NCBI RefSeq assembly: GCF_045788535.1
Contig: NZ_CP074074.1
Location: 3,782,001-3,846,000 of the forward strand
Direction of reading: 5' to 3'
DNA: 64,000 nucleotides
Source: Allotamlana fucoidanivorans
GTDB lineage: Bacteria > Bacteroidota > Bacteroidia > Flavobacteriales > Flavobacteriaceae
Below the pieces are notes generated by a model. It worked only from the letters and a program-made list of their open reading frames with translations. It did not search any database and was not told the origin of the DNA. Every line of letters begins with the position of its first letter. Position 1 is the first letter of the stretch. Shown in pieces: positions 50,023-59,975 of this stretch. The translations under genes and the position numbers were made by a program.

Positions 50023-51048
50023 TTATTCTGGTTTAGAATGAATGTTACCAACCTTTTTGGTTAAAGACATAGGTTCTTGATTTCTGGTAAATGCTAAAAT
50101 TTCAGAAACAATAGAGATGGCTATTTCTTGCGGGGTTTCAGAACCTACATTTAAACCCGCTGGTCCATGAATCTTTTCTAAGAAATCATCACTTATATTT
50201 GGGACATACTCTATAAATTGCGATAATAAATCGTCCCTGCGTTTTGTAGGCCCTAAGAGCCCTATATAATTTGGAAGCGTGTCTTTTAAAGCTACTAAAT
50301 ATCTTAAATCATAAGCAAAATTATGTGTCATTAAAACGACTGACGTTTGTTGATCTACCTGTTGAAAATTTGCCATTTCGGGGGTTATAGCCTGTAAAGA
50401 AAGTGCTCCAGGAAAATCGGTAATAGATTTATGCTCAGAATGCCCCGCTAAAACAGACACTTCCCAGCCTGTTAATGACGCATACTGACACAACTGAACC
50501 GCGTCATGCTCGGCTCCAATAATCATTAATTTAAAACATGGTGGCATGCTTTCTTCAAACAACATATTACCTGTTATGTCTTTAGGCTCATGCTTTTTAT
50601 TTAAAGACAAAACTTTATCTTCTATCCTAACTAAAGATCCGAAATAAGGAGACTCCTCTGCTATTTTATTGAAATGCGATACCATTTTAAACGTTTTTCT
50701 TGTCTTCAATATACTTTTAAAAGATTCAAAAAACTGGTTCGAAGGACTAAACGATTCTATTAAGATATATAACACACCTTCACAGCCCAATCTATACCTT
50801 CCATCATAGGTCATTACTTTAGAAACTCCTGTTTTAAAAACAGATTCAGATTGTAGGAGCACTTCTTTTTCTACACAGCCACCGCTTACAGCTCCAATCA
50901 TCTTGCCGTTTTCTAATATGAGCATTCTTACGCCCGGGCGGCGATACGACGAACCATCTAATGCTACTACTGAAGCCAAAACAGACTTAAGCCCTTTTGT
51001 TTTGGCATTCATAGCCTCAAAAACTATTTTCTTAAACTCGTGCGTCAT
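50023..51048 (-). CDS. xdhC: XdhC-family molybdenum cofactor insertion/sulfuration factor
   Basis: A 341-residue two-domain protein: N-terminal XdhC/CoxI domain (GSSYRRPGVRMLI, MIGAVSGGCVEKEV) and C-terminal Rossmann-like domain (LMTHNFAYDLRYL, NYIGLLGPTKRRDDL). XdhC/PaoD relatives bind Mo cofactor and help its sulfuration and insertion into Mo-hydroxylases. It lies between the hydroxylase large subunit and MocA. Confidence 0.9.
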   Translation of the reverse strand: MTHEFKKIVFEAMNAKTKGLKSVLASVVALDGSSYRRPGVRMLILENGKMIGAVSGGCVEKEVLLQSESVFKTGVSKVMTYDGRYRLGCEGVLYILIESFSPSNQFFESFKSILKTRKTFKMVSHFNKIAEESPYFGSLVRIEDKVLSLNKKHEPKDITGNMLFEESMPPCFKLMIIGAEHDAVQLCQYASLTGWEVSVLAGHSEHKSITDFPGALSLQAITPEMANFQQVDQQTSVVLMTHNFAYDLRYLVALKDTLPNYIGLLGPTKRRDDLLSQFIEYVPNISDDFLEKIHGPAGLNVGSETPQEIAISIVSEILAFTRNQEPMSLTKKVGNIHSKPE

Positions 51049-51070
51049 GAAAAATTAAAATCGTCTTTTT

Positions 51071-53296
51071 TTATCCTAGAATGTTTTGTTCAACCTTCAT
51101 ATTATTTAAATACGGTTGCTTATAAACCCTATTTCCTGTAGCGGCATAAATAGCATTAGCAACCGCAGCTCCTACAGGCGGTAATGTTGGTTCTCCTAAG
51201 CCCGTTGGTGCTAGATCACTTTCTACAAAGTATGCTTCTACCTCAGGCGTTTGCGCCATCCTTATGAGTTGATAGGTATTAAAATTATTAAATTGAGGTA
51301 CGCCATCCTTAAAAGAAAAATCGCCATACAAAGCATGGCCTACACCATCAATAACCCCACCTTTAACTTGATTTAACGCACCTAGAGGATTTACAACAAT
51401 ACCACAATCAACAGCACAAACCACACGTTTCACAACAGGCATGTTGTCTTCCATAGCTACTTCGGCAACCTCAGCAACATGAGTATTATGGCAATAATAC
51501 ACTGAAAACCCTTTATAAACGCCTGCTTTAGGTTGTCCCCAATTTGATTTTTCTACAGCCAATTTTATAACGCCTTCTAAACGTTCTGGACTATATTGAA
51601 TACGTTCATCAGTTGTTCCCTTTACATTTTGTAACAAGTCTAAATGCAACTTTATTCTATCCACACCAAGCGCTTCTGCTAGTTCATCAAAAAAGCTTTG
51701 CTCTGCACTTGCTAAAAAATTGGTGTATGGTGCACGCCAAGCGCCGGTAGTGATATTACTTTTATAACTTACCGTATCTACTTGATAATTCGCTATGGCC
51801 CCGGCTGGAAAAAAATTAGGAATCAAATTATACATTCCTCCATTAATACAAGCTTCTTTTAAATGATAGCCTGTAACTTTTCCATCTTTAATAGAGGCTG
51901 CAATTTTGTATTTTACGGAAGGCCGATAAACGCCTGTGGTCATATCACCTTCTCTGGAAGACACCATTTTTACTGGTTTTTGAATGGCATTAGAAATCTC
52001 GGCGGCTTCCAATACAAAATCACTGTATAATCGTCTTCCAAAGCCACCTCCCATACGTGTCATTTCTATTTCTACCTGATTTAGATCTCTTTCTAACAAA
52101 TCGGCTACAACTTTTGCCGTTTCTTCGGGGGTTTGAATGGGCCCTACCAAATGTACTTTCTCAGCGGTAACATTTGCGAAAAAATTCATAGGTTCCATAC
52201 AGTTGTGAGGTAAAAAAGGTGCTTCATACGTACGTTCTAAAACTTTATCAGCCTCATCAAACGCTTTTTTTACATCTCCATCAGATCGTTTTGTTGTAAA
52301 GGTTTTCTTTCCATCTAGTAATTCAAAAAGTATCCTGTCATGGTCAGCTGTACTTTCTAAATCAGAATCTGTCACCCAACTTGCCTTAATAGCCTTTACA
52401 CCTTTTAAAGCATCCCAAGTTGATTTTCCTATAACCACAATTTTATCTGAATCGACCAATTGTGCGGTCCAGCTTTTCTTCTTATTATCTTTATATTGTC
52501 TTAGTTTTTCTCCTATGGTAATCACATCTAAAACACCTGGCATTGCTCTTGCTGCAGTATCATCATAAGATTCCAGTTTTTGTCCAAAGGCTGGCGGACG
52601 AAGAATAGAAGCATATACCATGCCTTCTTCTTTATAATCAAGACCAAACAAAGGTTTACCTGTTATTATTTTATCAATGTCAACATTACTTTGTCCTTTA
52701 CCAATTATAGTAAACGCTTCAGGCTTTTTTAATATTACTTTTTCTGGCACCTCAAGTAGAGCCGCTTCTTTAACAACATCACCATAGCCTAAAACATCAC
52801 CATTTGAGTTAGTAATTACACCTTGTTTAGCAGAACAACTTGAAGCCTCAACGCCCCACCTGATAGCTGCGGCATTAATAAGCATTTGCTTTGCAGTAGC
52901 TCCTGTTTGCCTTAAAGGTTCCCAGCTAAACCGTATAGACTGACTCCCTCCAGCTACCTGACGGGTATAATTCTTTGTATCTAACTTGCCTTGTTCAACA
53001 TAAACATCTTCCCATTTTACATCCAACTCTTCTGCAATAAGCATAGGCATTGAAGTTTTTACACCTTGACCTATTTCTGGGTTTGGAGAAAAAATAGTGA
53101 CTTTACCTTCATCAGAAATTTTAATAAAGGCATTGAAATCATTAAAATTTAGCTGACTGATGTCTACAGGAGGCACTACACCTTCTTTACAGGCTTGAAA
53201 TAAATTAAAACCGATGAGCATGCCTCCGCTAGCTAATGCTGTAGTTTTTATAAAAGATCTTCTATTGAAGGTTATTTGTTGTTTTGAAGTAGTCAT
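51071..53296 (-). CDS. Tat-exported Mo-hydroxylase large subunit (IorB/xanthine dehydrogenase family)
   Basis: A 741-residue molybdopterin-binding subunit with a Tat signal (NRRSFIKTTALASGG) followed by a Cys (FQACKEG) that might be lipidated. Family motifs are GGGFGRRLYSDF, TGAWRAPYTNF and, near the C-terminus, GLGEPTLPPVGAAVANAIY, in which the Glu is the general base of Mo-hydroxylases. It fits the isoquinoline-1-oxidoreductase beta/aldehyde oxidoreductase group that lacks an FAD subunit. The substrate (an aldehyde or N-heterocycle) is unknown. Partner is the small [2Fe-2S] protein upstream in the transcript. Confidence 0.87.
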   Translation of the reverse strand: MTTSKQQITFNRRSFIKTTALASGGMLIGFNLFQACKEGVVPPVDISQLNFNDFNAFIKISDEGKVTIFSPNPEIGQGVKTSMPMLIAEELDVKWEDVYVEQGKLDTKNYTRQVAGGSQSIRFSWEPLRQTGATAKQMLINAAAIRWGVEASSCSAKQGVITNSNGDVLGYGDVVKEAALLEVPEKVILKKPEAFTIIGKGQSNVDIDKIITGKPLFGLDYKEEGMVYASILRPPAFGQKLESYDDTAARAMPGVLDVITIGEKLRQYKDNKKKSWTAQLVDSDKIVVIGKSTWDALKGVKAIKASWVTDSDLESTADHDRILFELLDGKKTFTTKRSDGDVKKAFDEADKVLERTYEAPFLPHNCMEPMNFFANVTAEKVHLVGPIQTPEETAKVVADLLERDLNQVEIEMTRMGGGFGRRLYSDFVLEAAEISNAIQKPVKMVSSREGDMTTGVYRPSVKYKIAASIKDGKVTGYHLKEACINGGMYNLIPNFFPAGAIANYQVDTVSYKSNITTGAWRAPYTNFLASAEQSFFDELAEALGVDRIKLHLDLLQNVKGTTDERIQYSPERLEGVIKLAVEKSNWGQPKAGVYKGFSVYYCHNTHVAEVAEVAMEDNMPVVKRVVCAVDCGIVVNPLGALNQVKGGVIDGVGHALYGDFSFKDGVPQFNNFNTYQLIRMAQTPEVEAYFVESDLAPTGLGEPTLPPVGAAVANAIYAATGNRVYKQPYLNNMKVEQNILG

Positions 53297-53317
53297 TGGT
53301 AATTATGGATTAAGTGA

Positions 53318-53779
53318 TTACAGCATTTTTTTTGCAGCAACTTCAACGGCCTTTTCAATACTGTTGTAGGATGCACATCTGCAAATATTACCGTGCATGG
53401 CATTTCTAATTTGTGATTTACTCGGATTAGAATTTTGTTTTAAAAAAGCAGAGGCTGTCATTATTTGCCCTGATTGACAATAACCGCATTGTGGCACATC
53501 AACTTCTTTCCATGCTTCTTGAACTGGGTGACTACCATCTTCTGACAATCCTTCAATAGTGGTAATATCCATACTTTCAGCTTGTGACACCAAAAGCAAA
53601 CAACTTCTCATGGCATTGCCATTAACATGAACTGTACAGGCACCACATTGTCCTATTCCACACCCAAATTTGGTTCCAACAAGATTAATTTTATCCCTTA
53701 AAACCCATAGTAATGGTGTATCTATATCTGCTTCAACAGTATAGTTCTTTTTATTAATGTTTAAGTTAAATGTTGGCAT
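53318..53779 (-). CDS. [2Fe-2S] subunit of the Mo-hydroxylase (IorA type)
   Basis: A 153-residue protein with two [2Fe-2S] sites: plant-type ferredoxin CGIGQCGACTVHVNG and the helical CGYCQSGQIMTA with NICRCASY. It has no signal peptide and would be carried out by its Tat-targeted partner. It passes electrons from the Mo centre to an external acceptor; no FAD subunit gene is adjacent, so the acceptor may be a cytochrome or another periplasmic carrier. Confidence 0.92.
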   Translation of the reverse strand: MPTFNLNINKKNYTVEADIDTPLLWVLRDKINLVGTKFGCGIGQCGACTVHVNGNAMRSCLLLVSQAESMDITTIEGLSEDGSHPVQEAWKEVDVPQCGYCQSGQIMTASAFLKQNSNPSKSQIRNAMHGNICRCASYNSIEKAVEVAAKKML

Positions 53780-53877
53780 AGTTTAGATTTTTGTATCAAG
53801 TTATTAAAAAAAATAGTTGGCCTATTGACGAACTTATTATTTTAACAGACTCTTAACTAAACCAAATATACCCTTGT

Positions 53878-54846
53878 TTATATCGATTTTATCTTATTTT
53901 GAATAAACTCCAATGCTCTTTTTTCATTGTAATACACGTTCTTTTTGTCAATAAAACCGGCATGCCCGCCAAACTGAGGCATTTCTAAGAAAAGATTAGG
54001 GTTGTTTTTAGCTTCTTTTACTGGATAGCATTCTGAAGACAGAAAAGAATCATTTAAAGCATTTATAACCAGTGTTGGAATTGATATATGCTCCAAAAAC
54101 TGTAAACTACTACATTTCAAATAATAATCTAATGCATCTTCAAAACCATGTGCTTTCGCTGTATATACACGATCAAAATCGGTTAATGTTTTTATTGAAT
54201 TAAATTCCTCTGAACTTAATAACTCAGGAAAACGTATCTGTTTACGTTTTAGGCGATTTAAAAGATGTTTTAAAAAACGATTGTGATAAAGAAAATTTTT
54301 AGGTGTATGCAATTCTTTTGCTGCCCCAGGCAGATAACATGGTGCCGAAAACACCACTGCCTTTTTAATTTCAAAAGGTACCTCTTTTTGCTCTCCTAAA
54401 TACTTCAAAATAACATTAGCGCCTAAACTTATGCCACTCAAATATATGTCTGTATACTTTTTTTCTGTTATAACATGTGTTATGACTACTTCTAAATCAC
54501 CTGTTTCGCCTGAATGATAACTTTTAAAACTAAGATTATCTTCGCCACTACACCCTCTAAAATTTACACATACGGCATCAACTCCGTGATTATTAAAAAG
54601 CTTGGCTACACCTTTCATGTAAGGTCGTTGACCATTGCCTTCTAACCCGTGCAACACAATCACTAACTTTTTTGACTGGCTTTTAGCAAAACTCCAATCT
54701 AAATCTAAAAAATCTTCATCAGGCAAAAAGAATCGCTCTCTATGTTGTGTTAAAGAAACGCGTCTTATCAACCCTGAATATACTGTAGACACGAACCCGT
54801 TTTTAAAATAAAACCTTGGTTTATATGTTGATTCTATAACTGGCAT
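53878..54846 (-). CDS. YheT-like alpha/beta hydrolase
   Basis: A 322-residue hydrolase of the YheT/ABHD1-3 family. Landmarks are LHGLEGNGQRPYMKG (oxyanion region), NFRGCSGEDN, the nucleophile elbow GISLGANVILKYLGE and the C-terminal GGHAGF with the catalytic His. Substrate probably a lipid or ester; no firm role known. The start lies 8 bp after adeC stop, and the pair is probably co-transcribed. Confidence 0.87.
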   Translation of the reverse strand: MPVIESTYKPRFYFKNGFVSTVYSGLIRRVSLTQHRERFFLPDEDFLDLDWSFAKSQSKKLVIVLHGLEGNGQRPYMKGVAKLFNNHGVDAVCVNFRGCSGEDNLSFKSYHSGETGDLEVVITHVITEKKYTDIYLSGISLGANVILKYLGEQKEVPFEIKKAVVFSAPCYLPGAAKELHTPKNFLYHNRFLKHLLNRLKRKQIRFPELLSSEEFNSIKTLTDFDRVYTAKAHGFEDALDYYLKCSSLQFLEHISIPTLVINALNDSFLSSECYPVKEAKNNPNLFLEMPQFGGHAGFIDKKNVYYNEKRALEFIQNKIKSI

Positions 54847-54853
54847 ATCTTTT

Positions 54854-56473
54854 TTAAACCGCTAACGGTGTAAATTTAAAAGTATTTCCATCAAATAGAC
54901 CTTTATCACTTAATTTTAATGTAGGAATTACCAAAAGTGCCATAAATGAAAGTGTCATAAATGGCGCATTAAGCGAACTTCCTAATGCTTTTGCAAAAGC
55001 ATCAAGTTTGGCATATGCCTCACCTACGGCATGACCATCTAAATCGCTCATAATACCTGCTACAGGAAGCGGAATAATATGCTCCTCCCTCTTTGAAACG
55101 GCACAAATACCACCTTTATTTTCAATAATTAAATTTACAGCTCTGCATATAGCTTCATCTGAAGCTCCTACAGCTATTATATTATGCGAATCATGCCCCA
55201 CTGAAGACCCAATAGCCCCTTCTTTGAGTCCGAAATTTTTAATAAAAGCCATGGCTGGTTTCGTGTTTTTATAGCGATTTACAACAGCCATTTTTAAAAT
55301 ATCACGATGAACATCTGAAACGGCATTCCCTTGGTTTATGAACGCATCTGTAATTATTTCATTGGTTACTAGTTGCCCCTCTAAAGCTTCAATAACTCTT
55401 ATTTTACGGGCATTAACAGGCACATGAAAGTCTTTTTCTTCCTTTAACGCACAGTTAAAGTTATTCAACTTTTTAAAGGCTATAGTATTTATTTTATGCG
55501 TTCCTTCACTATATACTAACTCTCCATCAATAAACGTTTTAATGGGTTTAAAGTTTAACAGATTTTCTACCACAATAAAATCGGCCGCATCTCCTTCTTT
55601 CAATAAACCAACCTCCAATTTATAATGTTCAACTGGATTTATACAGGACGCCTGCAATACTTTAAAAACATCAATACCTCTAAACACGGCTCTTTCACAG
55701 AGTTGGTTGATATGTCCTAAAATTAAATCATCAGGATGTTTATCATCACTACAAAACATGATGTTTTCAAAATGTTCTGGTAACAAATCAATTAACGCAT
55801 CAAAATTTTTAGCAGCAGACCCTTCCCGTATTAAAATCTTCATGCCTTTTTGAAGTTTTTCCAGAGCTTCTTCATAAGTAAAACATTCATGATCGGTTGA
55901 AATGCCTGTATCGATATATTTAGAAATAGCCTCCGCACGGAGTCCTGGCGCATGACCATCAATAGGCTTATCATTTAGCTTTGCCCATTTTATTTTTTTT
56001 AATACCTCATCATCATCAAAAAGAACACCTGGGTAATTCATCATTTCAGCCAAATATTTAATATCTGGGTTTTCCATGAGTGTTTTAATGGCTTCAGAAT
56101 CTATAACAGCACCCGCAGATTCAAAATTTGTGGCTGGCACGCAGGAAGGGGCTCCAAAATTAAACTTAAGAGGTACCTGCTTGCCATTTTCAATCATAAA
56201 TTCAACGCCTTCAATACCTAAAACATTGGCTATTTCATGTGGATCTGATACGGTGGCAACTGTGCCATGGGCTACGGCTAGTTTTGCAAATTCTGATGGC
56301 ACTAACATAGAACTTTCTATGTGAATATGCGCATCAATAAAACCAGGTAAGATATATTGATTGACATTATGATCTTTTTCTACAATAGATAAAATTTTCC
56401 CGTTAGAAACAGTGACTTCGCCCTTAAAAATCCGTCTGGATTTAATATCAACAATGTGACCTAATATTTTCAA
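54854..56473 (-). CDS. adeC: Adenine deaminase
   Basis: A 539-residue amidohydrolase of the AdeC (ADEC) family: PGFIDAHIHIESSML (metal ligands), DPHEIANVLG, GHAPGL, SDDKHPDDL and GVGHDSHNI-like SSVGHDSHNIIAVG. It converts adenine to hypoxanthine. Its start overlaps the end of tilS by 4 bp. Confidence 0.93.
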   Translation of the reverse strand: MKILGHIVDIKSRRIFKGEVTVSNGKILSIVEKDHNVNQYILPGFIDAHIHIESSMLVPSEFAKLAVAHGTVATVSDPHEIANVLGIEGVEFMIENGKQVPLKFNFGAPSCVPATNFESAGAVIDSEAIKTLMENPDIKYLAEMMNYPGVLFDDDEVLKKIKWAKLNDKPIDGHAPGLRAEAISKYIDTGISTDHECFTYEEALEKLQKGMKILIREGSAAKNFDALIDLLPEHFENIMFCSDDKHPDDLILGHINQLCERAVFRGIDVFKVLQASCINPVEHYKLEVGLLKEGDAADFIVVENLLNFKPIKTFIDGELVYSEGTHKINTIAFKKLNNFNCALKEEKDFHVPVNARKIRVIEALEGQLVTNEIITDAFINQGNAVSDVHRDILKMAVVNRYKNTKPAMAFIKNFGLKEGAIGSSVGHDSHNIIAVGASDEAICRAVNLIIENKGGICAVSKREEHIIPLPVAGIMSDLDGHAVGEAYAKLDAFAKALGSSLNAPFMTLSFMALLVIPTLKLSDKGLFDGNTFKFTPLAV

Positions 56474-57792
56474 TCTTGATGTTTTACAAAGGTTATTTTT
56501 AAAATGTTTTTAGTATTTGCATCTACTTTAAAACGATTATCGGCACGTTTGCCCACTACCCAAACTATTGCTTCTTTTGAACAAAGCAACCAAGTATGCT
56601 CTTTATCTAATAGCGATAATTTTTCATCTTTAAAATATTTACTCAATTTCTTCTTGCCCTGCATTCCTAAAGGATAAAACACATCGCCTTCCTGCTTTTT
56701 TCTAAGTATGATTGGATACTCTAGTTTACTTTTATCTGCATACAACACGTTATCATCTTTATCATCCATAGCTTTAGCGTCCTCAAAATGTAGTATGCCT
56801 TCCGGTATTTCAACAGATTTTTCTAAATGAGGTATTAAAATGGTTTTATAATCAGATGCTTTTATAGGGCTTAAAAGCAAATGTTCTCTGTTTTTTATGA
56901 GTCTATGTGTACTTGAAAATACTTGTTTTCCGGTTTCTCCATCTAGCAAAACTAAAATATCGTCCCATTGTGTAAAACCATATGGTTTAAAAGTTTCAAA
57001 CACATAAGCTTTAGGATGACTAGTATTCTTAAACACCGCTATTTTAAATTTGATTTCCTGTTCTGAATGCACCTCAATAGCTTGATCTAAAAAAGATGTC
57101 ATGGTCTCCTTAATAATCAAAGAAGCATCGTTTAAATTATTCAGTGTGGTTTGAAAGCTAAACAATAAATTAGGGTTTATCTCTTTTAAAATTGGAATCA
57201 CCTCATGTCGTAATTTATTTCTTAAATATTTTACCGAAGCATTGCTGCTATCATCACGCCATGTTATGTTATGTTCAATCGCATAAGCTTTAATAAACTC
57301 ACTAGAAAAAGGCAATAGCGGTCTCACAAACTTACCGTTTATTTCAGGTATTCCTGTTAAGCCCTCCAAGCCTGTCCCTCTACTAAAATTAATAAGAAAC
57401 GTTTCTAAATTATCATCGGCATGATGCGCGGTTAAGATATAATCAAATTGCAATTGTTCTGCTATTTCACTAAACCAAGCATAGCGTAACTCACGAGCCG
57501 CCATTTGTATAGATCGTTTGTTTTCTTGCGCATATTTTTGCGTATCAAACCGCTGCACAAAAACCTCCAAATTCAAATAATCTGCCAATTGAACAACATG
57601 ATCTTCATCAGCATCGCTCTCATCACTACGCAAATTAAAATTACAGTGGGCCAGTGTAATATTTAATTTCAATGTATGGCACAAATATGTTAAAACCACA
57701 CTATCAACACCTCCAGAAATAGCAATGAGTAGTTTTCCTGTTTTTAGAAAACTTAGTTTATCATCAATATGTTTTTGTAGTAGATTAAGCAT
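56470..57792 (-). CDS. tilS: tRNA(Ile)-lysidine synthetase TilS
   Basis: A 440-residue enzyme that modifies C34 of the minor tRNA(Ile) so that it reads AUA. PP-loop ATP site AISGGVDSVVLTYL at about 23-36, then HCNFNLRSDESD and TAHHADDNLETFL. The C-terminal TilS domains are complete (GKKKLSKYFKDEKL). It leads the tilS-adeC-hydrolase transcript. Confidence 0.95.
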   Translation of the reverse strand: MLNLLQKHIDDKLSFLKTGKLLIAISGGVDSVVLTYLCHTLKLNITLAHCNFNLRSDESDADEDHVVQLADYLNLEVFVQRFDTQKYAQENKRSIQMAARELRYAWFSEIAEQLQFDYILTAHHADDNLETFLINFSRGTGLEGLTGIPEINGKFVRPLLPFSSEFIKAYAIEHNITWRDDSSNASVKYLRNKLRHEVIPILKEINPNLLFSFQTTLNNLNDASLIIKETMTSFLDQAIEVHSEQEIKFKIAVFKNTSHPKAYVFETFKPYGFTQWDDILVLLDGETGKQVFSSTHRLIKNREHLLLSPIKASDYKTILIPHLEKSVEIPEGILHFEDAKAMDDKDDNVLYADKSKLEYPIILRKKQEGDVFYPLGMQGKKKLSKYFKDEKLSLLDKEHTWLLCSKEAIVWVVGKRADNRFKVDANTKNILKITFVKHQD

Positions 57793-57914
57793 GACTTCAA
57801 AGATACAACATTGCTCTTGTAATTACATATAACACGCATAATAACCCATGATAATTGTCATGCCAAGTGACAACTTATTTTGTAACTTTAAGCAGGAAAC
57901 TAAATATATATGTT

Positions 57915-58607
57915 ATGTGTACGATAGAAAAATTAAACGACCGAGCTACTCAAACTACTTTCAATAAAAAGGTAGTTTCAAACACACAACACCTTCAGGC
58001 TTATGTAAAACACAGATTATACATTTCTGAGCGAACTAAAACTATACCCAAAAACATGTATAATTCGCATGATTTTATAGACGAAGCTGTTGCTAAATTT
58101 TATGAACAGGGCTATGACATTGACATGGATAACCAAAGCATAAAAATGAAACTGTTTAAAATTGTGAATATTGATTTAGACGATTTATTTAAAAAGGAAG
58201 CATTTCATAAAAACACTTTGAGTACACATATCATTTTAGAAGAAGAACTAGATAGCCTTGAAGAGAAATTCACCATTGACGAAGGTTTGGATTTAATTAT
58301 GAATGACGAATTAGATGACATCTCATACCATCAAGACGATAAAAATTGGCAGTTATTTCTTTATTCTGACCGCGATAACTCACCAGGAAACCATGTTGAC
58401 ATAGATCAACCTACATTAAGAAAACAGAATAATTTATTAGGCAGATTCTACTCTTGGTTACCACTAAAAGTATCAGATATTGTTGATTTACTTGTATTTG
58501 GAAAGTTAAATTTCAATGACATTGCCGAAATTAAAAACATAGAACCCAAACGTGTGGAGCGCGTGTTAAATTTGGTCTTTAAAAGCTTTAGAACACATTT
58601 AGACTAA
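57915..58607 (+). CDS. Sigma-70-region-like protein of unknown role
   Basis: A 231-residue acidic protein starting at ATG 57915 (MCTIEKLNDRATQTTF); the open frame extends 20 codons further upstream to a TTG, with no support. Residues about 22-100 (LQAYVKHRLYISERTKTIP, YNSHDFIDEAVAKFYEQGYD) and the C-terminus (DIVDLLVFGKLNFNDIAEIKN, then RVERVLNLVF) recall sigma-factor regions 2 and 4 in helix spacing, but core sigma-70 motifs are weak. It may be an ECF-like regulator, an anti-sigma-type partner or unrelated. It overlaps pabB convergently by 4 bp. Confidence 0.55.
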   Translation: MCTIEKLNDRATQTTFNKKVVSNTQHLQAYVKHRLYISERTKTIPKNMYNSHDFIDEAVAKFYEQGYDIDMDNQSIKMKLFKIVNIDLDDLFKKEAFHKNTLSTHIILEEELDSLEEKFTIDEGLDLIMNDELDDISYHQDDKNWQLFLYSDRDNSPGNHVDIDQPTLRKQNNLLGRFYSWLPLKVSDIVDLLVFGKLNFNDIAEIKNIEPKRVERVLNLVFKSFRTHLD

Positions 58608-59896
58608 CTTTCTAACACCGTTCTCATGGCTTTGGCCTTTACCAAACACTCTTCATATTCAAGGAGCGGGTCACTTTTAGCAGTTATGGCTCCTCCTACT
58701 GAATATGAAACGTATTTATTGGTTTGATTATAAAGAATACTTCTTATCACTACATTAAAATCAAAATCACCTTTAGGCGTAAAATAACCGATGGCTCCTG
58801 AGTAAACACCACGTTTAGTTTCTTCTAGATTTTCAATGATTTTCATGGCTGAAATTTTTGGAGCCCCCGTCATACTTCCCATAGGAAATGTACTTTTTAT
58901 AATATCTACAGGGTGTACACCTTCTTCTACTTTTGAAGTTACCGTAGAAATCATTTGATGCACCTGATCAAACGTATATACCTGACACAGTTCTTCAACC
59001 GTAACACTACCCTTTTGTGCGGTTTTAGACAAATCATTACGCACCAAATCTACTATCATAATATTTTCACTGCGCTCCTTTATATTTTGAGACAATTTAG
59101 TTCTTAACCCTTCATCATCCATTGGATTTGATGAGCGTTTTGCCGTTCCTTTAATGGGTTGTGACAAAATACAATCCTCATGTTTTTGAATATAGCGTTC
59201 TGGTGAGGCACTAAGAATATACTTATCATTAAACTTCACAAATGAGGCAAAAGGTGGCTTAGATATTTTATTCAGCTTTTGATAAGTTTCAAACGGGTTG
59301 ATTACCATATTTTCTGCATAAAACTCCTGACAAAAATTAGCCTCATAAATATCCCCCCGATGGATATGGTTAAGCATTTGATTAACCTTATCAAAATAGT
59401 CATCCTTATGAATACGGAGCTTAATTTTTAAATCTGAAAATGCATGACCTCTTACCCCTTCACTGGCGTTTTTAATAGCAAAAAAATCCTCTTGCAATTC
59501 ATCTGAAACGGCATTCAAATATTGTATTTCAACGGTGTCATTTTTTAGCAAAAACAAGCGTTTGGGTTGAAAAAAACAAAGATCAGGAAACCCTAATCCG
59601 TCATAATTTTTTGATTCCAAATGTTCAACATCATTTTTCAAATCATAAGACAAGTACCCAAAAATCCAATCTTTGGCATACGTTTGATACTCTTTTAATT
59701 TATCAAAACCCTGATGAAAATCTGTTCTAATACTTGTAAAAGCGTCTACGGCCAAAATAGCATCGTACCTAGAATACTTTTGCTCATAATTATTGGAATC
59801 TAGCCAAATAACATCATCATATTGTTGTGCCCAAACAAGTAATTGTTTTTTAAAATTAGGTATATCTGATAGTTTATGAATCTCAGTAGTTCTCAA
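58604..59896 (-). CDS. pabB: Aminodeoxychorismate synthase component I
   Basis: A 430-residue anthranilate/PABA synthase component I. The chorismate-binding motifs are IYEANFCQEFYAE, PIKGTAKRSSNP, SENIMIVDLVRNDLSK and the C-terminal FPMGSMTGAPKISAMKI. It makes 4-amino-4-deoxychorismate for folate synthesis; PabB is preferred over TrpE because of its length and lack of neighbouring trp genes. The glutamine amidotransferase partner is not in the window. Confidence 0.87.
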   Translation of the reverse strand: MRTTEIHKLSDIPNFKKQLLVWAQQYDDVIWLDSNNYEQKYSRYDAILAVDAFTSIRTDFHQGFDKLKEYQTYAKDWIFGYLSYDLKNDVEHLESKNYDGLGFPDLCFFQPKRLFLLKNDTVEIQYLNAVSDELQEDFFAIKNASEGVRGHAFSDLKIKLRIHKDDYFDKVNQMLNHIHRGDIYEANFCQEFYAENMVINPFETYQKLNKISKPPFASFVKFNDKYILSASPERYIQKHEDCILSQPIKGTAKRSSNPMDDEGLRTKLSQNIKERSENIMIVDLVRNDLSKTAQKGSVTVEELCQVYTFDQVHQMISTVTSKVEEGVHPVDIIKSTFPMGSMTGAPKISAMKIIENLEETKRGVYSGAIGYFTPKGDFDFNVVIRSILYNQTNKYVSYSVGGAITAKSDPLLEYEECLVKAKAMRTVLES

Positions 59897-59975
59897 TGGC
59901 CTATTTTATTCTACAAATTTAATTAGAATACTTAAAAAATTGAGATTTTTGTAAATAAGTTTAAACCCACTAAAA

